Both the position numbers and the translations under genes were made by a program. Below are positions 1 through 10,369 of a stretch of DNA of 64,000 bases, one piece after another. Source of the DNA: Kuschelorhynchus macadamiae. Lineage: Eukaryota > Arthropoda > Insecta > Coleoptera > Curculionidae. The stretch spans positions 1,896,001 to 1,960,000 of the forward strand of contig JAUTXW010001314.1 in assembly GCA_030620095.1 (NCBI GenBank), written 5' to 3'. The notes beneath the pieces are model-generated. The model was not told where the DNA came from and made no database searches. It was given only the letters and a program-made list of their open reading frames with translations. Every line of letters begins with the position of its first letter. Positions within the stretch are counted from its first letter, which is position 1.

Positions 1-330
1 CTAGTAATATCTTGCATCCAACCATATCAATTGATGGGATGGCTTCATGGAAGGTGTTTAAATTTAGTTTATAGGAGATCAGATCAGAGCGTACAGCCAG
101 CAATACACCTCCTCCTCTAGTCACATTCAGGGCATTAAGATTTCTATCTGACCGATAGACTGCATAGTTTTCGTCAAACAGTTCGGAATCATTTACTGTT
201 GATTGAATCCATGTTTCACTAACTGCTATCACCATATATTCCGCTGAACTTGTAGATTTGTAAAACTGGTGCATTTTTGTGTTCAGACCCCTTACGTTCT
301 GGTAGATAATATTAAAATTACAGTTACTGT
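1..330 (-). CDS. LINE ORF2, endonuclease start (partial, runs off left edge)
   Basis: Read on the minus strand, this stretch is open to the window edge and gives the start of an apurinic/apyrimidinic-type endonuclease of a non-LTR retrotransposon. The motif IIYQNVRGL (the usual N-terminal strand) is followed by VIAVSETW, the catalytic-glutamate motif, and then TRGGGVLLAV, all in the expected order. It sits just downstream of an ORF1 end (343-675), which is the normal ORF1-ORF2 order of jockey/CR1-type LINEs. The reverse transcriptase would lie outside the window. It is too partial to say whether the copy is active. Confidence 0.8.
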
Positions 331-342
331 TAGACAAATTTA

Positions 343-675
343 TCAGTTTTTTTGCTCCTGGATAATTTTTGGTGATCCATTAATATATTTAATTTTTAGA
401 TTAGCTTCACCATTTGCTTGACGCGTCGTAAGTTGTTGCTTTATATCACGAAATTCTTTAAGTTGTTGTGGTGTTTTGTCTGAGTTGACAGATAAGTGTT
501 TCAAGTTATCGTGTTTTTTTAAGTTCCTAGAATTCCTTAGTGCTTCAATAACCTTCTGTGATGAGGATAATCTACCTTTGATTGGTCTAATTTTATTTTG
601 GGAGGGACGACCTAAACGATAAACTTGTATGACATCATTTACTTCTATATTCGGACACAAGGTTTGCAGAATCAT
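343..675 (-). CDS. LINE ORF1, C-terminal part
   Basis: This open frame of 110 residues ends immediately before the ORF2 endonuclease frame. It carries the pattern seen at the end of LINE ORF1 nucleic-acid-binding proteins: VYRLGRPSQ, then a basic stretch, then a coiled-coil-like region ending RQANGEANLKIKYINGSPKI. ORF1 proteins bind and chaperone the element RNA. The N-terminal half is missing; another LINE piece in the opposite direction starts near 775, so this copy was probably interrupted or rearranged there. Confidence 0.65.
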   Translation of the reverse strand: MILQTLCPNIEVNDVIQVYRLGRPSQNKIRPIKGRLSSSQKVIEALRNSRNLKKHDNLKHLSVNSDKTPQQLKEFRDIKQQLTTRQANGEANLKIKYINGSPKIIQEQKN

Positions 676-774
676 GGTGGCTGAATCGTTATCATCTTGT
701 TTGGCATTTGGTAAAGTTGACTCAGTTTTATTGAAAATAATTAGGTTGTTCTTTCTATATTCCCTTCCTCTTCT

Positions 775-1110
775 TATGTACCGGATGATTTGAAATTCTT
801 TGACATTGTTAAGCCATCATGCACAAATAACTATTTAAAGTTAAATGTAAAAAAATGCAAAAAGATGACGTTTTGTAGGAGCCTAAACCCGACAATGTTT
901 GATTACACAATTGACAGCATTTCACTTGAATCAATAACATTATTCAACGATCTTTGTGTGTTATTTTACAAAGACATGTCATATGACCTACACGTCGATC
1001 AAATAGTATCGAAAAGTCTGAGGCTATTAGGCTTTATCAAAAGAAACACCATCAAAAAGTCAAAAGTCAAAAATCTCTATATTTATAATAATACATCATT
1101 GTGTTTTTAA
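775..1110 (+). pseudogene. LINE reverse transcriptase fragment (after the catalytic motif)
   Basis: On the plus strand this reads YLPDDLKFF, then NNYLKLNVKKCKKMTF, then a DLCVLFYKDMSYDLHVDQIV-like stretch and RLLGFIKRN. These are the conserved blocks that follow the F/YADD catalytic motif in jockey/CR1-type reverse transcriptases. The segment between ADD and the LNVKKC block is shortened compared with the family, so this is a deleted fragment. It is oriented opposite to the LINE pieces on both sides. Confidence 0.7.
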
Positions 1111-1328
1111 ATAAATGGCGTCACAAAATTCTAATAACTAGCACAGTATAAAAAGCAAAATGCTCATATTGAAATTAAACTGCTAAAATTTGATAATACA
1201 TTATATAGAGCAACATGCACATATTAGAATAAAACAATACATTACAAATTAAAATTTATAGAATATATTACAAAGCCAAGTGAAGAGAACAATAAGTTGA
1301 AGTGGGTTCAGGTATACACCAATCACAA
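1111..1328 (-). other. AT-rich stretch, probable 3' untranslated end of the next LINE
   Basis: No gene is visible. The stretch lies directly after the C-terminal end of the minus-strand LINE ORF2 and before the opposing LINE fragment. It is probably the 3' untranslated region of the 1329-4890 element, but I see no clear simple-repeat tail marking the end. Confidence 0.35.
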
Positions 1329-4109
1329 TCATGTTGACAGAAACTCGGCAACTGTATATGGCTCTGCGTCAAGAATACACCGCCGAACAGCCCCCCGGAA
1401 GCATGACCCGCCCAACATTGCCTTCAAATTTGGTGGAAGCTTATTGAAGTACTTAATGCAAGAGTACACTGGACTGTGTTCTGAGAGAGTGAGTCTATGC
1501 AGAGGAAAATCAAAATCAAGTGACCTGGTGTTATGGTTATGAATAGGTATATGTTGTTTAAACAATCTTTTATTTCTATGCAGAAACATCACACACTCAA
1601 AGATGTGCAGTCCGGCCAACGTGAGCAACTCATGCCTCCGGAAAACCCCTCTGCAAGATTCCTACCAGCCCAGGCCAAGGACTATACGCAGCGCCCTCTT
1701 TCGAATTAAAAAAACCCTCTGAATGCCAACACAGCTACCCCAAAAGATAACTCCAAATCTGAGGAGTGATTCAAAATTTGCATGATAGGACATGAGCAAT
1801 GTTTTTGTGTCCAAGTAGTTTTTTAGGAGTCGCAGTAAATAACAACAGCTATTCAGCTTACCGCTTATATATTCAATCTCCTTTCCCCAGTTAAGGTGAC
1901 AGTCAACAAAAATACCTAAAAATTTGGCCCCATCAGAAAGAGATACCTCTCCAGACAACAAATCGGCAAGATCAGGAACCCGAGCAGATGATCGCTGAGT
2001 TCTAAACAAAACAACGGCTGATTTACCTGGATTCAACAAAAGATTATTCTGCTCAAACCACCTCCGCACCTCAATCAAACTATGCCTACCGATCTTCATC
2101 AAGTCATCGACTGAAGGTGCCCCTACCATAATGTTTGTGTCATCAGCATAATTCACAACTGTCACAGTATCCCCCGAAATATTGGAGCTTAGATCGTTAA
2201 TATAACAAATAAAAAGAAAGGGACCAAGTACACTGCTTTGGGGTACCCCGACAGTAAATGGTCTATCATTGGACACATAGTCACGCCCATCTTTTTGAAT
2301 AACAACTCTCCGTGCACGATTCTGTAAATATGATTGTATCCACTCTAAAGGAGGACCTCTAACACCATAACGTTCAAGCTTGAGAAAAAGTACAGAGTGG
2401 TCTAAACTGTCAAAGGCCTTTGACAGGTCTAAAAATGAGCCCAAGGCAACTTGGCCCTTCTCAAAGCCACCCACTACCATATTCACAAAATCATACACAG
2501 CAGTGTTAATTGATCTTCCTGTCAAGAATCCATGCTGAGTTTCACTCAGGAGACCCTGATTGGAGAAGAAATTCATGAGTCGAGAACACATTGCTTTTTC
2601 AAAGATCTTTGAAAAGGTGGACAGAATACTTATTGGTCTGTAATTCTCAGGGAGTGCGGGGTCTCCCTTTTTAAACAGAGGTTTCACCAAAGAGAGCTTT
2701 AAGCTACTTGGAAAAATACCCTCCCTGAATGAATTATTAATGATGAAACCGAGTGGAGCCAAAATTTCCTCCCTACACTCTCTGATAATATTTGCCGAAA
2801 TTTCATCAACTCCTGAGCTCTTTTTATTCTTTAGATTTCTGATAATGTCAGAAATTTCAACATTAGTACCCGGGAGCAAAAACAAAGAATTACTGTTGTA
2901 TGTAATCTTCCGAAGATAGTCTCTCCCTGCCAAGTTGTTAAGTGTTTGTGAGGCCGCATTAACTATATAATCACTTAAAGTGTTACATATTTGTTGTGGT
3001 GTACCAGGTATCCCAATGTCATTCCTTCCCACTGATTTACCCGTTACCTCATTCACAACCTGCCAAGAGCATTTTGATCTATTGTCAATGCCCAATATTC
3101 TCCAAGCATAGTACTCCCTTCTAGCTTCCTGTAAAACAATGTTATACTTACACTTTATTGCCCTGTAAGCTTCCTTATATCTGTCATCGGCCCCGCTTAA
3201 AACTAACAAAAGGTAAAGCTCATTTTTCCATTCAATTACACGAGGTGTATTATAAGACAAAGGATTACTTTTCTTTGGTACCCTAATAGTTTTTACAGGA
3301 AAACAAAGATTAAAAATCGGGATCAATGTCCGCATAAATGCATTCCACTGCCCATTCACATCACTTTCACTGACCTCAAAAACCAACTGCCAATCCTGTT
3401 CAGATAACAAATGTTTAAAAAGTTGCCTACCTGGCTGGTTAAAAACTCTTCGGTTTAAAAGATTTGGTCCCGCTGACTTGGGTAATTCAAATGCAATCCT
3501 CTGACAGGTGTGATCGGAAATATGTGTGCGTATAACCCTGGATACAAACACGCTGCAGTTGGTGTAAATATTATCAATACATGATCTTGAATTCTCACCG
3601 ATTCTTGTGTATTCCCAAATAGATGGAAAAATATTAAAGGAACTTAAAAGAGTTAAGAAAGCAGCCGAGTTACAATCATCATGCTTGATATCAATGTTAA
3701 AATCTCCAGCGAGAAAAATTAAAACATGATCATCTAATAATCCATTTAAAATACTCTCCATCTTATCAAAGAACAGTTCAGTATCTGCCTTTGGAGTACG
3801 ATAAATAGATAAAATAACAATATGAGCTTCATCAATCAAAAGTTCCACTGCAGCACACTCTAAAAGTTTTTCCTCAGAATACCTTGTAAGATCATTCCTA
3901 GGCTTACATTGAATCCCCTGCTTCACATATACTGCTGTTCCCCCATGAAGGTTCTCCTTGCGACAGAATGACGAAGCCAATTTAAAATTTAACAAATTGA
4001 AATATTTTAGCTGTTCTGCGTTCTTCCAATGCTCCGACACGGCAAGCGCCAGGCATTTGTGTTCATTTACCAAAACCTGGAGCTGGTCAATGCAGTATTG
4101 ACTGAACAT
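1329..4109 (-). pseudogene. LINE ORF2: endonuclease plus reverse transcriptase, one nonsense codon and a 5' frameshift
   Basis: An 815-residue frame (4109 down to 1662) continues in the same frame after a single TAG for about 110 more residues, down to 1329, where the usual LINE C-terminus appears (IFECVMFLHRN, then NHNTRS, then KYFNKLPPNLKAM). The N-terminal endonuclease has VSEHW, GGTAVYV, AGDFNID, SCIDNIYTN and HISDHT. The reverse transcriptase has ENYRPISIL, SKAFDSLDH, GVPQSSVLGP (usual G changed to S) and the catalytic NYADD. The expected start motif HHNVQSIL is present just upstream in a different frame, so a small indel near 4085-4095 breaks the beginning. This is a jockey/CR1-type element, not long dead. 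Confidence 0.88.
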
Positions 4110-4121
4110 TGTGATGTAGAA

Positions 4122-4843
4122 TTACCTGTTCTGACTTCCCACACTGTGAGTGATTAGTTGCTTTGGTCCGGGGGACATTAGACTACTCAGGTTTAAAAAA
4201 CTGTTAACAAGAACACCCTCAGGCCAAAAGTTTGCATTTAGGGTGGTTGGTTTAAAATCAACAGGAACCCCAACCTTAAACGAACTGTACATTTGTCTGG
4301 ATTTTGTTCTGATCTTTTCACTAAACTATCAGTGACACCATTTTGTTTAAGATAATCCAGAAGTATATTTTCGGTTGGATCTAACGCTAAACGGGACACG
4401 AAAAGCCAGGTCAAGTTCATAGTAGGAGCCACTTTCAAGGCTGAATCATTTTTTCGATTTCCTTCTATATTGCTTGGTCTAAACTTGATATTATATTTCC
4501 GATTTCTTGATCTGTATTCAACAGAAGTCCATTCTTCATCCACAGGAATATTTGGGTCGTTTTGTTGGATTGCCAAATCCACTGCATTTTTCAGTTTATT
4601 TAGAGTAATTTGGTTTTGAGACTTGTTTTCTTTTGAAATTCGGCCGATTTTGCTAACTTTACTATTTATGGAATTTGAGTTTACATTATTTTTATTGTTT
4701 AATGTCGTGAAGTTTGGTTCCGAATCTGAATGAACCTGGGCTTTAACTATTATCTTTGGTGCGAAGTTGGAAACAGACCCGGCCGGTGCTACATCATTTT
4801 GCATTTTGCTATTGGCCCAGGCCATCTGTATGAATGACACCAA
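4122..4843 (-). pseudogene. LINE ORF1 (gag-like) with one frameshift
   Basis: The minus-strand frame from 4843 contains a low-complexity N-terminal half and then the block LTWLFVSRLALDPTE, characteristic of the RNA-binding domain of LINE ORF1 proteins. Near 4285-4295 the frame shifts. In the next frame it continues with PVDF, NANFWPEGVLVNSF and a short tail, ending at a TAA at 4122, about 13 bases from the first ATG of ORF2. Order and spacing say this belongs to the same element as the 1329-4109 ORF2. Its product would coat the element RNA. Confidence 0.7.
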
Positions 4844-4929
4844 AGCAATTAATTACATGCCTCTTTAACTCTCTGGTTCGAAGTATACTTGAATACTGCT
4901 CAGTCATATGGTGTCAATTTTATCAATGT

Positions 4930-5500
4930 CACATTTCTAGAGTAGAGAGAGTCTAAGCTAAATTTGCAAAATACTTGTTATTTAAACACCACTTTTCTTA
5001 TTTGGATGTGCCTCACGAGACCAGACTTTTGCTTTGTGGTCTTAGACCTCTTGAAATCAGGCGCCAGAACTTCTATTTGTTCTTTCTCCATAAGCTAATT
5101 AATGGGACTATTAATTGCGCTAAACTATTGTATCTCTTAAGATTCAATGTTCCAGTTAGAGCTCTGAGACATAGACGCCTTTTCTCAGAATAAGTACATA
5201 GAACTAACTATGGTCAGAGAGCTATCATCCACAACATGCTAAATATTTACAACAAACATTTCAACTATATCGATATTTTTTCTTTAAGTCTCAACTCAGT
5301 CAAGCGCCAACTGTCTTAAAGTATCTTGTCATTGTATATGTATGTATGTGGTTTGTTTAATTGTTAATTATATTTTTTTTCTCATTGTTGTATATATATA
5401 TATATATATTAGAATAGCATGTAAGTTTTTGTATCATTTGGAGAATTACCTCTGTTGTGTACTTATTGTAAATAAATAAATAAAATAAATAAATAATTCC
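4930..5500 (+). pseudogene. 3' end of another LINE copy (ORF2 C-terminus plus tail)
   Basis: Around 4975-5193 the plus strand reads LRPLEIRRQNFYLFFLHKLINGTINC followed shortly by FNVPVRALRH, the C-terminal signature of jockey/CR1-type ORF2 proteins. Low-coding sequence follows, and then an (AAATA)n-like tail at 5470-5498, the expected 3' end of such an element. Only the last part of the element is present (5'-truncated), a common product of incomplete reverse transcription. It points away from the neighbouring minus-strand LINE. Confidence 0.65.
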
Positions 5501-6132
5501 AGCATACCGACCTTTGGAACAGTGTCGGGATGACCCCGGAAACTTGTCTATAAAACTGTGTAATAAGTTATCAGCAGATATAAAAAATCTGTACCTAAAA
5601 CTATAAGAATAAAATAAAATAATCGTTACAGGGTAGTGCCTTCTACAGTGTCGAGGATTATTTAATTAGCTGAATGAACTGGTTGTATTTTGGATATTTT
5701 AGGTTTGAAAAGAAAACTATTTTAATGTATATTGTAATGTACTTTATCTAATTTTAAGTATTTTGTAACTCTATTTATATTGTTCTGTTAACTTGTGTAA
5801 ATACCATGTTGTATATTGACACCTTTAAATGAATTTGAATTTGATTGAAATGTGAAAAATTTGAATACTATATTGTATTCGTTTTGTATTTTTATATGAT
5901 TTTTAAACAAAATAGTTCATTATTGCATGTTAATAATAATTTTGTAAACAAGTAGCACACATACAGAATCAGAAAAAAAAATAAGATTTTTATTACATGT
6001 AAAAGGTATATTGAAAATTTTAACCCAAGTGGTTCTAACAATACTTATACTCTTAATAATTTTCAGATTATGCCAAGAGGTCTAATTTCCTTTAATTTTG
6101 AATATCTAAATACTTGACAATTTCTTTTGTAG
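5500..6132 (+). other. Intron sequence upstream of the first recognisable Prp3 exon
   Basis: AT-rich sequence with no supported gene. It ends in a pyrimidine-rich tract and an AG at 6131-6132, which forms the acceptor for the Prp3 exon. Earlier Prp3 exons were not found to its left, where LINE copies fill the space. Confidence 0.5.
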
Positions 6133-6379
6133 ACACAACTAGAAAAACTTCAAAATGAGATTTCTCAAATTGCGAAAAAAACTGGAATATCATCGGCCAC
6201 AAAATTAGCTCTAATTGCTAAATCAGAAGGCACTAGTGATGATGTACCTTTAATGGAATGGTGGGATTCTGTAATTTTAGAAGATAATTTAGATACTCTT
6301 ACAGAGAATGGAAAAATTGTTATTAAAGAAGATTCAGTCAATAATTTGGTTGAACATCCTACACAGATGAGATGCCCTA
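6133..6379 (+). CDS. Prp3: Prp3 (U4/U6 snRNP protein), first exon visible
   Basis: Prp3 (PRPF3) is a core protein of the U4/U6 and U4/U6.U5 tri-snRNP and acts in pre-mRNA splicing in the nucleus. This exon gives QLEKLQNEISQIAKKTGI, then TKLALIAK, then MEWWDS and NNLVEHPTQ. These are the blocks that precede the conserved C-terminal region of human PRPF3, in the same order. It is bounded by an acceptor AG at 6131-6132 and a donor GT at 6380-6381 (CTA/gtaagta). Length is 247 bases, so it ends one base into a codon. That base joins in frame to the next exon. N-terminal exons are not in view. Confidence 0.9.
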
Positions 6380-7124
6380 GTAAGTATCCAAAATATGGAT
6401 AATAGTGAATTGTTGTTGACTTTGTTGGATAATTGCTACTTTTATAAAGGGTTCTGCACTTCGGTCTACTTTCAATTTTATTTGCATGTACAATCTTAAA
6501 CTTATTATTATTGTTTTTAATATTATGACATAGAAAAATATATGGATATCATATTTTAAGTCATTATTTTTATATTTTTGTAATGTTTGGACAAACCACC
6601 AAGTGTAAGGCCTAAGTGTAATGTCTGCCATCACCTAACCTGTATGACTAAAAATGGGGTACATCTTTTAATATATTTTAATTAATAACTCTTGAATACC
6701 TTCTGATGCACATTTTTTATCAGTAACATAGTAATTTTTGTTTTCAGAAAAATATAGTATTACAAAATTAGTAGATTAGTATCACTCAGTTCTTAATTAT
6801 AAGTAATTGAGTAAAACATTGTTGTAAAATCACTTGCTTTGTTGGTAGTATGAAACACTGTGTTCCATACTGTTTAACAAAGTGACCAATTCAATTTTCT
6901 TATCTTACTTAAGCTGTCCCTGCTTTTGTTTTTGTCATTTTACTTCCTTAATTTTTTTGTTTTGTTGTAATTCTAGAAAATTCTATAGTACAATTTGGAT
7001 TTTTAAATCTGTGACATACTTGTTTGGAATAAATTAAGTTAAATTAACTAAAAAAGAACAACAAATTTGAAAAAAATTGTCTTTAAAACACACAATATAT
7101 TTCTTACATCAAAAGAGTCTAATA

Positions 7125-8351
7125 CAGTGTTGTTCAAAACAAATGCACAAAATTCATATATTGTGTATGAGTCATTTTTCACAAAAACGCTGAAACACGT
7201 GAAGTGGTTTAAATGGTTGTTCATCTTTTTGTAATTTTAACTCTCTCCCTGCCTCCCATTAGTTAGTAGGCACCTCAACTTTTTTTTTTTAAATCTTCTC
7301 TACGAGAAGGTTTTCTAAAACTGAATCCGATGCTAGCAACAAATTAGGGATCTTCTAATTTTGTTGCAGTAAAACGAGTCTATGTAAGTTTTTTATTAAA
7401 TTTAACTATCAAAGTAGATCCTTATGGTGTAATGCGGAACTACCTTGGTTACCATCAATCATTAGACCCATCAACCTATCCAGTGACTTAGAAATTTTTA
7501 TTAAATTATCTTGAGAGAATTTTTTAAATGATAGTGGTTTTTATTATTGCTCCATAAGTTAAGAAGCCACTTCCTAATATCACAACTTTTTACCCTGCAC
7601 TTGTAGAAAATCTTACTGCTGAAAGTTATTTAGATTTCCTCTTATTCAATTTAAGACCTGCGGTAGCAGTAATGTTCCCTAACAAGGGTGATTCAGATAT
7701 TCCCCATGAAAAAATATGGTTTTAACAAGTTTGTGCACCACCGCATTTTGATATAAATGTTCGAAAATAGTTGAATTTTTCCAAATCGATGGATAGGTTT
7801 ACAGGGTCCCATTGAAAGGCTACCAAGGTGTCGGGACCTTACACCATTGGATTTTGCTCTATGGGGGTATTTGAAGAAGACATTGTTTAAAAATAGACCT
7901 AACAGTGTTGAGGACCTACAAGGTAGAATATGGATGGAGGTTATTAATTTACCAGTTGACAATATTTACCACAAACTTGATGCATGTCAAGTAGAAGGTA
8001 GAAATCATTTTCAGCATTTGTTACATTAGCCTAATCAGGTGAGTGCTAAGGATCTCCCTAGAATATTAGTTTTAATTAAAAAATGTACGTGGACTTGTTT
8101 TACTGTAACGAAATGAGCAGAGCCCCAATTTGTTTCTAATATTGCAACTCATAGAGCCCCCACATGACCTAGGTTGCCATTTGGAAAAAAAATTTATAGT
8201 GCCTACAAATTAAGGGGTTGCAGAAAGGAGGCTGAAAATATTACAAAAAGACGAACAACCATTTAAACCACCTCACGTGCTTCAACGTTTTTTCTTGTGA
8301 AAAATGACTACAGATGGTACGAATTTTGTGTGTTTCTTTTAAACAAGCCTG
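7125..8351 (+). mobile_element. Mariner-type DNA transposon relic in a Prp3 intron
   Basis: Imperfect inverted repeats of roughly 125 bases bound the element. The left end (from 7125, CAGTGTTGTTC) matches the reverse complement of the right end (to 8351, CAGGCTTGTTT), both continuing through TCATTTTTCACAA and GGTTTAAATGGTTGTTC. TA dinucleotides flank both ends (7123-7124, 8352-8353), as expected for Tc1/mariner insertion. Only the C-terminal part of a transposase is legible inside, so this is a deleted, inactive copy. Confidence 0.75.
7715..8029 (+). pseudogene. Mariner-type transposase, C-terminal remnant
   Basis: Across two frames the strand reads CAPPHFDINVRK (second catalytic aspartate region, degraded), then FPNRWIGLQGPIERLP, then DLTPLDFALWGYLK, followed by a helical tail to a stop at 8029. 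The DLTPLDFxLWGYLK block is the third catalytic motif of a mariner-superfamily transposase common in insects. The N-terminal DNA-binding part and first aspartate are gone, and there is at least one frameshift near 7770. Confidence 0.75.
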
Positions 8352-8579
8352 TATACATACAGTTGTGGAATGTGCGGTTATGCCATCAGAATAAAGCTCG
8401 TGTAAAGAAAGCACTAAAATAATGGCAAACAGCTTGATGTGGATAAATGTCATGTAAAGTAGTGACATTTTATTGAACTGAAAAATGTATTGAATATGAC
8501 TATATAACTATATAAAAGTTAAAAATAAATATCTCATTAAAGATCTCTGTGTTTAATTAATTAATATCCAAACTTGGTA

Positions 8580-9120
8580 GTAGTAGTAGTAGTAGTAGAT
8601 GGGGGAGACAAGCCCAGAGACTAGGCCTAAAAGGCCCTTTTCGCTAACCTCGCGGGATGCACTTTTTTATTTAGACAACATTTAATGAAGGGCGCCTTGG
8701 CTACAAGTGTGTGGTGATCAAGCCTTAACTGCCCGGTGAAGGGCGCGCGGAAAGGAAAGCGGACCAGAATCGCCCTTCTAGGATGGGGGAAGGAATTTTT
8801 ACGTCTGGGGAATGTCAGCCAGATGGGCCCTACAGTTTATCGAGGAGTCCGAACCTCGGCCATCCCCTCCACCTGAGAGTGTATGTGATGGCGGGGAGTG
8901 TGAATTTACTCCCAAACTACCACGGGAACATCCGGTTCCCCCCGGCCTGGTTACCGGCGTGGAAAGTGAAATTCATTTTACACTCTTCCCTGTTGGATTT
9001 TTAACCACTAATATTGGCTGCAGACTTGAAAAGTCGTGCACCCACCTAGGATTCGAACCCAGCCACGAGACCAACTCCGGTGTAAACCCAAAGCTTTACG
9101 CTCTCCGCCACTGGCTGGCT
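8580..9120 (-). mobile_element. Full-length tRNA-derived SINE with 14-bp target duplication
   Basis: On the minus strand the element starts at 9120 with a tRNA-like head: an A-box-like TGGCGGAGAGCG, then a perfect B box GGTTCGAATCC at 9059-9049. A longer GC-richer body follows, ending in a (CTA)n tail at 8580-8599. Both sides carry the identical 14-bp duplication ATCCAAACTTGGTA (8566-8579 and 9121-9134), so the boundaries are certain. Such elements are transcribed by RNA polymerase III and moved by LINE enzymes. Its head matches a second SINE at 34816-35187. Open frames in it are not genes. Confidence 0.88.
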
Positions 9121-9191
9121 ATCCAAACTTGGTAAATATAATATCCAGTTAAGCGCTGCCAGTCTCTTGGGTTCCTAATTGTCTGACTGTT

Positions 9192-9430
9192 GTTAGTATG
9201 CCGTGTTTGGGGGGACTAAGTCAGACAAAAGACCTGTCAAGTATGGAGTACCCCAGGGTTCAGTGCTGGGACCTATATTATTCTTGATATATGTAAATGA
9301 TATCTCAGCTGCATTTGAAATGGCTGACAGTCAGGTAGAACTGGTGGTAAGGGTCATGGAGTCAGAGATGTGTGTAAGTGAATGGTTCACTACCAACGAA
9401 AGAAACAAAAAAAAGTGTCTTAAATTAGTT
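9192..9430 (+). pseudogene. LINE reverse transcriptase scrap in a Prp3 intron
   Basis: The plus strand reads SDKRPVKYGVPQGSVLGPILFLIYVNDI, the conserved block just before the catalytic motif in LINE reverse transcriptases. It jumps, with the ADD motif missing, to a WFTTNERNKKKCLKLV stretch from further downstream in the same domain. It is therefore an internally deleted remnant without function. Confidence 0.75.
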
Positions 9431-9631
9431 CGGCATCCAAAATGATGAAATTAATTAATACATTATAAATTTTCTTTTAAAACTTTTTTTAGCAACAAAT
9501 ATTTTAAATTTCAAATATTATGATATATGTAGTATCCAACATTGTCACACTTTCCAAACATTTTTTAAGTGAATTTAATACGTTTGTAGTTTTTATTGTT
9601 TTCAGATGATTAAGGTGATGAATTTTTTTAG

Positions 9632-9851
9632 CGGATCCAATCAAACCTGTATACATGCCCGTTTTTCTAACGAAAAAGGAAAGGAAAAAGTTGCGCCGGC
9701 AGAATAGAAGAGAGATGTGGAAAGAAGAACAAGAGAAAATTAGGTTAGGTTTAGAGCCTCCACCGGAACCCAAGTTGAGAATTTCAAATTTAATGCGAGC
9801 TCTTGGAACAGAAGCAGTGCAGGACCCAACTAAAATTGAGGCACATGTCAG
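9632..9851 (+). CDS. Prp3: Prp3, conserved C-terminal exon
   Basis: The exon begins after an AG at 9630-9631 and ends before a GT at 9852-9853. It gives [18 protein letters not shown], then [20 protein letters not shown], then [14 protein letters not shown]. This is nearly identical to human PRPF3 and is the most conserved part of the Prp3 family domain, which contacts U4/U6 snRNA. The first two bases complete the codon left open by the 6133-6379 exon, and the last two open a codon finished by the next exon. This frame continuity supports the gene model. Confidence 0.95.
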
Positions 9852-10019
9852 GTTTGTATTTTTATCTCCCAGAATATGTTAATCATATTAATTTTTTATG
9901 TTAAAAATAAAATCTTTAATATTCAGTCTGAAATAAGCAGATACTATATTTTTCTTTCATGCACTTCGCTCTCATCCTGCACAATCTTCATACACATATT
10001 TTTGGGTTTTTTTTTTTAG
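9852..10019 (+). other. Short Prp3 intron
   Basis: A 168-base intron with a GT donor and a long T-tract followed by AG at 10018-10019. It is the only intron of the gene in this window without a transposon. Confidence 0.85.
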
Positions 10020-10307
10020 AGAACAAATGGCAAAGAGACAAAAAGCTCACGAAGATGCAAACGCTGCTCGTAAACTGACGGTTGAGCAGAAACGAGAAAA
10101 GAAAATTAAAAAATTGAAGGAAGACACGGCACTAGGAGTACAAGTTTCCATTTTCAGAATACTTCATCTTCATGAATTGGCTTCGAAGAAATTTAAAGTA
10201 GAAACAAATGCTAAACAACTTTATATGACTGGATGTGTCGTCTTATATCCTGATTGTTGTGTAGTTGTGGTAGAAGGTGGTCCTAAACAACAGAAGAAAT
10301 ATAAAAG
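10020..10307 (+). CDS. Prp3: Prp3, exon 3 of those visible
   Basis: The product continues [64 protein letters not shown], in register with human PRPF3 (there [18 protein letters not shown] and [16 protein letters not shown]). It spans the end of the PRP3 domain and the start of the C-terminal DUF1115-type domain. The donor GT is at 10308-10309; the two left-over bases AG join the G that starts the next exon to make the expected arginine. Confidence 0.95.
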
Positions 10308-10369
10308 GTAATCTTGTTGTTTTTCGTTAATGAAAATTTAAGGCAAAATGTAGTTTAATTTTTTAATAA

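Noticed and set aside
4150..4335. Plus-strand open frame at the ORF1-ORF2 junction of the LINE
   Set aside because: It is antisense to the end of LINE ORF1 and has no independent support.
8783..9135. Overlapping plus-strand open frames of 73 and 107 codons
   Set aside because: They lie wholly or mostly inside the SINE 8580-9120, on the strand opposite to it, and have no protein family.
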